Positions 60,112 to 64,000 of a DNA stretch of 64,000 nt are shown here, piece by piece (the stretch's first letter is position 1; the number at the start of each line of letters is the position of its first letter). Position numbers and translations under genes: made by a program. The stretch is from Pseudomonas sp. SST3 (GTDB taxonomy: Bacteria; Pseudomonadota; Gammaproteobacteria; Pseudomonadales; Pseudomonadaceae), in assembly GCF_003325755.1 (NCBI RefSeq), contig NZ_QORI02000019.1, positions 15,327-79,326 on the forward strand. The letters are read 5' to 3'. Below the pieces are notes generated by a model. It saw nothing but the letters and a program-made list of their open reading frames with translations, had not been told where the DNA came from and ran no database searches.

Positions 60112-62943
60112 TCAGACTGACCTTAGCGCCTGATTGAGTGCGGCTTCGAGATGCGCCTTGTAGCGCAGGTGCTGCACGGTCTGAGTTCGCCCGCTGGCGT
60201 GCAGGGCGGACAGATCCAGATCGGTGATGTAGCAGGGGTAGCGCTCGCCGCCGCTGCGCTGCGCAAGGATGTAACGGGCCACGGCGGCGAACAGTTCGGC
60301 GCCATATTCCAGGCTGGAGAACTCCTGGTGGTTGCAATACAGGGTGACCTGCGAGCGGCCTTTTTCGCTGGGTTCGATGATTGCCTGGATATCGTAGAAC
60401 GGATCGCTGGCTTCCTCGCGTGGCGCCGCCTTTCGCTCGATCGATAAAGGGCGATCCGGTGCGGACTGTTGGAGCCGATAGAACAGGATTTCCATCGCCG
60501 CGAGTCGATGCTCCTCGAACGGCAGCTGGGTAGTACGGCGGTAGCTCACCGATTGCAGAAAGCGCAGCAGAGGGGTCAGCAGGCTCTGTTCGTCACGAAA
60601 AATAAGCTGCTGACGCCACAGCGCGTTGAACTCGTCCAGCACTGTCAGCTCCGCGAGCGCTCCCTGGACACGATAGAACACCTGCAGGCATTGCGTTCTG
60701 GCCTGAGCCAAAATCAGCGAGAGATCCTCGCCCTCCAATGCATGGCGATCCACTCGCACCGGTCGGTCCCGCTGGTGCGCCTCGCCCAGATCTAGAATCA
60801 ACGCCGGCAGGTCGTCGAGCTTCGTGTGACGAACGCTGCCTGGGGTCAGGTCGAACATATGAAACTGCTGACGAACCTGCAGCAGGTAGCGCCCATCATT
60901 CGCTTCGTCGAGGCTGCTCTGGGCGTCGCTGAACAGCGTTTCCACCCGTCGCGCAATGGCCAGCCCGGAATGGCGGCAGAAGCAGCGCACCTGCAAACCG
61001 GGGCGTGTGCCGTTCGCGGGTAGCGTGTCGAGGTAGTCGCGCAGGCACTCGGGCAGCGCTGAGGCGCCTTCGTAGCGGCTGGCGGACAACTCGTTCCAGC
61101 TGTTCAGAGTGAGCTGGTCAACCGTTAGAACCAGGTTTTCCCGCGCCGCTCCATAGCCGAACGGATCGTTGCGCTCGTCGAGCGAGAGTGGGTACTCGGG
61201 GCTGAACGGGTCAAGCCCGATATTGATCAACAGCAGCACCTGGGTCGGTATGGCCGCGGTCAACAGGGCAGGCTCTGCCACGGCCGTGAGCGGCATCGGA
61301 AACGCCTGGCGCAGGTCGGTCAATTGGGAGAACAGCTCGGCCTCGGTCAGACCGCTATCGCCCGGATGCAGCGCGATGTGGGTGGCGATGTCGACGATGC
61401 CGTTGCGATGGCACCAACCGAGCAGTGGTATCAGGTCACGGGAGCGCTTCAACGGTGAAAAGTTGGCGACTTCCCGGGCGCTCATATTGCCCTCATAGAG
61501 CGCCCAGTAGATATCGCCGACCGCATCGTAGCCCTGCACCAGCGTCAGGCTGTGTTCGGCCATGTCTGGAGAAATGCCGAAGTTTATCGCCTCGATTTTT
61601 CCCGCCTTGCGCTCGATGGCAGCATGCAGGCGTCGGCCGAGCACGCCGAAATCGCGCCCATTGATGCTGCTGGTGATCTGTAGGCGTCGGGCAAACTCAC
61701 TGAGGAAGCGGTAACCATAGGTCAGTTCGTTGACCAGCGCGCGTCGCTCCTGATCGACCTGTCGAGCTTTCCATTGGCTGCGGCGGTCGAGCAGCGCGAA
61801 CTGACGCTCATCCCAGGCCCAGTCGCTGATGAGGCGTTCGAGCAGGCGCCGCTTCCAGCTTTTGTTGCGGTTGGCCGGTGGCTGGCTCAACGGTTTGTTA
61901 ATTTTCAGATACAGGCAGCGTCGCAGCAGGGCCAGGCGCTCAAGATCGCCACGGCCGGCGAGATACCGCTCAATGCGGCGGTACGCGACGAGATAGGGGT
62001 CTAGATCGTCTAGATCCAGCCGGTTGGCGTAAACCGCCTGCTTGAAATCGAGGCTCAGGCATCGCACCTGTGGATGCTCGCTGGCATACACCTCAACCAG
62101 CAGGAGCTTGAACAGCGATTTATAGGGCGACTCGATGGCCTTGTAGAGCTGCCACAGGCCTGCGCCCAGATACTCCCCCGGTGGGATGTTGCCGAGACTG
62201 CCGAGATCCAGCACCTCATCGCTGCGCACGAAGCGTTTGTCGAGCAGCGTGCGGGCGTAGTCGTGGTAGCGATGTTCCTCGTAATCCGGCACCAGCCACC
62301 AGAGCGGGGTGCGCCCGCCAAGCCAGATGGCGGTGCGGTAAAACTCATCGAGCAGCAGGTAATGCTGGGTGGTGCCGCAGTCATCGGAGGTCAGTTTCGC
62401 CTCGCGTTCGCCCAGGGTGAAGCGCACCGGATCGACCAGAAAGAAATGTGCCTCGCTGCCCTGGGTGGCGGCCCAGGCCTGCAGCTGATCGCATTTGCGT
62501 CGCAGTTCGTCGAGCTGCTGTTCAGACAAGTCCGGGTCGTGGCAGACCCAGACATCCAGATCGCTCTGCTCGTCCTGCGCGACGGTGCCAAGGCTACCCA
62601 TCAGAAACAGGCCGAGGATTGGCTGTGGCGGCTTGCCGCGCAGCGGCTTGTAGGAAAACGAACGGCTCAGGCGCTGGGCCTCCGCCAGGGTTTCGGCATC
62701 CGGCTCGAAGCCGGACAGCCCGGCTGGCGCAGTGCCCGAGACGTATCCTGGCAGGATCGGATGATTGACATGAAACAGCAGCGGCAACAGCTTGAGTAGC
62801 GCCTGCTGGCGTGGCGACATGGCCAGTCGGGTGCGCTCCAGGCGACCGGAATTCACCGACAGAAAGCGCTCGCGGAGCGCGCCGAGTACCTTGCGGTCGA
62901 TACCCTCTTCGAGTAAGGGGCGGATTTCCTGGTGGCGAATCAT
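60112..62943 (-). CDS. cyaA: Class I adenylate cyclase
   Basis: 943 residues. N-terminal catalytic domain ~1-540: LGLFLMGSLGTVAQDEQSDLDVWVCHD-type nucleotidyltransferase signature (GSxG...SDLDVWV, about residues 110-130) and later conserved FGVLGRRLHAAIERKAGKIE. C-terminal ~400 residues form the regulatory half. Makes cAMP from ATP; with Vfr/CRP controls virulence and motility. Convergent with rnk. Confidence 0.96.
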   Translation of the reverse strand: MIRHQEIRPLLEEGIDRKVLGALRERFLSVNSGRLERTRLAMSPRQQALLKLLPLLFHVNHPILPGYVSGTAPAGLSGFEPDAETLAEAQRLSRSFSYKPLRGKPPQPILGLFLMGSLGTVAQDEQSDLDVWVCHDPDLSEQQLDELRRKCDQLQAWAATQGSEAHFFLVDPVRFTLGEREAKLTSDDCGTTQHYLLLDEFYRTAIWLGGRTPLWWLVPDYEEHRYHDYARTLLDKRFVRSDEVLDLGSLGNIPPGEYLGAGLWQLYKAIESPYKSLFKLLLVEVYASEHPQVRCLSLDFKQAVYANRLDLDDLDPYLVAYRRIERYLAGRGDLERLALLRRCLYLKINKPLSQPPANRNKSWKRRLLERLISDWAWDERQFALLDRRSQWKARQVDQERRALVNELTYGYRFLSEFARRLQITSSINGRDFGVLGRRLHAAIERKAGKIEAINFGISPDMAEHSLTLVQGYDAVGDIYWALYEGNMSAREVANFSPLKRSRDLIPLLGWCHRNGIVDIATHIALHPGDSGLTEAELFSQLTDLRQAFPMPLTAVAEPALLTAAIPTQVLLLINIGLDPFSPEYPLSLDERNDPFGYGAARENLVLTVDQLTLNSWNELSASRYEGASALPECLRDYLDTLPANGTRPGLQVRCFCRHSGLAIARRVETLFSDAQSSLDEANDGRYLLQVRQQFHMFDLTPGSVRHTKLDDLPALILDLGEAHQRDRPVRVDRHALEGEDLSLILAQARTQCLQVFYRVQGALAELTVLDEFNALWRQQLIFRDEQSLLTPLLRFLQSVSYRRTTQLPFEEHRLAAMEILFYRLQQSAPDRPLSIERKAAPREEASDPFYDIQAIIEPSEKGRSQVTLYCNHQEFSSLEYGAELFAAVARYILAQRSGGERYPCYITDLDLSALHASGRTQTVQHLRYKAHLEAALNQALRSV

Positions 62944-63124
62944 TCAGGCAGTTCGTGCAAAACGGGTGGGATTCCGCCCTGATGGAGCATTAAGGGCGGA
63001 AAAGTAACACGTGCGTAGGCTGGAAGGAAAAGCCGCAACGGCGGCTGTGGCCAATTGGCAGCTCGGTTGGGTTGCGACGAACGCCTCCAGGCGCGGCGCT
63101 CGCATTGCGGCGTCACCGACTGAG

Positions 63125-63370
63125 TCAGGCCGGCACGGTTTCCGAAAGAATGGTCAACAGCACTTGCGCATGCTCCGCGGCGTCGCGACCGAGGCTGGTC
63201 AGGTAGCCGCCGTCTGGCTGCGTTGTCAGCCCCTTGGCATGCAGGCGCTGGGCAGCGGCGATGGCCGTGTGACCGGCATCGTGATGGACCTTGAGACCTT
63301 CGAGTGTGTTGTCCAGGTTGAACAGGCGAAGAATTTCCAGCTCGGCTACCAGTTCGGGGGTGTATGACAT
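63125..63370 (-). CDS. TIGR02647-type small conserved protein
   Basis: 81 residues: MSYTPELVAELEILRLFNLDN, HHDAGHTAIAAAQRLHAKGL, TQPDGGYLTSLG. Matches a family found in Pseudomonas and relatives; unknown function, maybe a small winged-helix-like protein. AGGAGCAAAC site. Between cyaA and the next small gene. Confidence 0.75.
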   Translation of the reverse strand: MSYTPELVAELEILRLFNLDNTLEGLKVHHDAGHTAIAAAQRLHAKGLTTQPDGGYLTSLGRDAAEHAQVLLTILSETVPA

Positions 63371-63469
63371 GTTTGCTCCTCGGGTGGTGGGTCTGGGCCC
63401 TGTTTGCGAAGTGTAGATGCTCTGCGCGCGCCTGCCGCGTCGGCGGGTTCAGGCAGGCGTACGCTCGGG

Positions 63470-63739
63470 TTATTCGGGCAGATCGGGCAGGTTGCGCAGC
63501 TGCGTTTCGTACCCTTCGGTATCGAATGGACGGTCTTGCTCGAGCATCTGCCGAATCTCGTGGGCCAGCACCAAAGCCATCATCTTGAGTATCTCGTCGC
63601 GCTCGTAGCCGACCAGCGTCAGCTTGTTCAGCGTAGCCTGGGTGGCGGCGGGCTCGCCGGCTTCAAGCTGGTTCTCGATCGCCTGGATCAGGGTTTCTTC
63701 GGCGAAAGTTTCATCGTCGTCGGAAGTAGCATCGGTCAT
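63470..63739 (-). CDS. Small conserved acidic protein of unknown function
   Basis: 89 residues: MTDATSDDDETFAEETLIQAI, then helical TQATLNKLTLVGYERDEILKMMALVLAHEI and YETQLRNLPDLPE. No known domain seen; all-helical. The ATG at 63739 is the natural start; the upstream frame is rejected as non-coding. 99 bp upstream of the TIGR02647 gene on the same strand; divergent from corA. Confidence 0.65.
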   Translation of the reverse strand: MTDATSDDDETFAEETLIQAIENQLEAGEPAATQATLNKLTLVGYERDEILKMMALVLAHEIRQMLEQDRPFDTEGYETQLRNLPDLPE

Positions 63740-63881
63740 GTCGCAATTCTCGTCAGGGAAGATCTCGATAGCGTGTTTCGCTGAGTAGCGGCAAGCTGGC
63801 ATCGGCGGTGGGGCTGCCTGAACGCTTCGCTTGGTGCGGTTTCTACTCCTACTATGGACTATCGAGAGCCCGACTACCGCA

Positions 63882-64000
63882 ATGATCACTCTGTACTGCC
63901 TAGAAAATGGCGCGCTGGTGCGGCGCGTTACCGAAAACCTGCAGACCTTGCCCGACAACGTCCTGTGGGTCGACCTGCTATCGCCAGACCAGCAGGAAGA
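63882..64000 (+). CDS. corA: Magnesium/cobalt transporter CorA, N-terminal fragment at window edge
   Basis: 39 residues visible before the edge: MITLYCLENGALVRRVTENL, then VLWVDLLSPDQQE. This matches the CorA N-terminal cytosolic domain (LxxxxLENNxLxR and VWIDLxxPDxDE). The pore and GMN motif lie beyond the window. Position after cyaA fits Pseudomonas corA. Confidence 0.65.
   Translation, partial: MITLYCLENGALVRRVTENLQTLPDNVLWVDLLSPDQQE

Overview
The window is chromosomal DNA of a gamma-proteobacterium of the Pseudomonas group, most likely Pseudomonas (Stutzerimonas) stutzeri or a close relative. Support comes from Pseudomonas-type gene order (ridA-spoT-rpoZ-gmk-yicC-rph-crc-pyrE; argB-algC-dut-coaBC-radC; dadR/dadA with pauR and cytochrome c5; rep next to a GGDEF/EAL gene; comM-ubiK-glnK-amtB; xerC-DUF484-dapF-lysA-lptM-cyaY-rnk-cyaA), from a duplicated amtB after glnK as known in P. 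stutzeri, and from dense REP-like palindromes. Coding density is high and G+C is high throughout. I see no rRNA, tRNA, CRISPR array, prophage, transposase or recognisable defence system.

Layout. 1-8.2 kb: a CHASE2 protein cut by the window edge, then stringent-response, transcription and nucleotide genes (ridA, spoT, rpoZ, gmk, yicC, rph, crc, pyrE). 8.3-10.7 kb: a DUF3360 permease and a DUF4124 coiled-coil protein. 10.7-16.7 kb: arginine, exopolysaccharide/LPS sugar, dUTP and CoA synthesis (argB, algC, dut, coaBC), then radC. 16.7-25.1 kb: an accessory metabolic stretch (membrane protein plus thioesterase, 3-hydroxyacyl-CoA dehydrogenase, chemoreceptor, Mpo1-like protein, secreted protein, phospholipase D lipoprotein). 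25.1-31.4 kb: amine and D-amino-acid catabolism (PauB-like oxidase, dadR, dadA, RidA-like, pauR), cytochrome c5, a cupin, and xpt broken by a one-base frameshift.

31.5-41.8 kb is the most lineage-specific part. It holds a three-gene sugar operon (two GH13 enzymes and a DUF1080 protein), a divergent GAPDH paralogue with a cyclodeaminase-like gene, and an alcohol dehydrogenase / CoA-acylating semialdehyde dehydrogenase / IclR-regulator cluster preceded by three GTCTC-core inverted repeats. This stretch is bordered by palindromic repeats, including three tandem 147-bp units.

41.8-64 kb: rep, a c-di-GMP protein, betT, comM, ubiK, the glnK-amtB1-amtB2 nitrogen operon behind a sigma-54 type promoter, yjbQ, sutA, and the xerC/dapF/lysA operon, lptM, cyaY, rnk, class I adenylate cyclase, two small conserved proteins and the start of corA.

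The genes combine housekeeping with global nutrient control: ppGpp (SpoT), Crc carbon catabolite repression, GlnK nitrogen signalling, cAMP, c-di-GMP and SutA slow-growth control. I found no clearly new multi-gene system. The best candidates for a second look are the GH13/GH13/DUF1080 operon with an unusual active-site region, the GTCTC operator array, the 147-bp repeats and the xpt frameshift.
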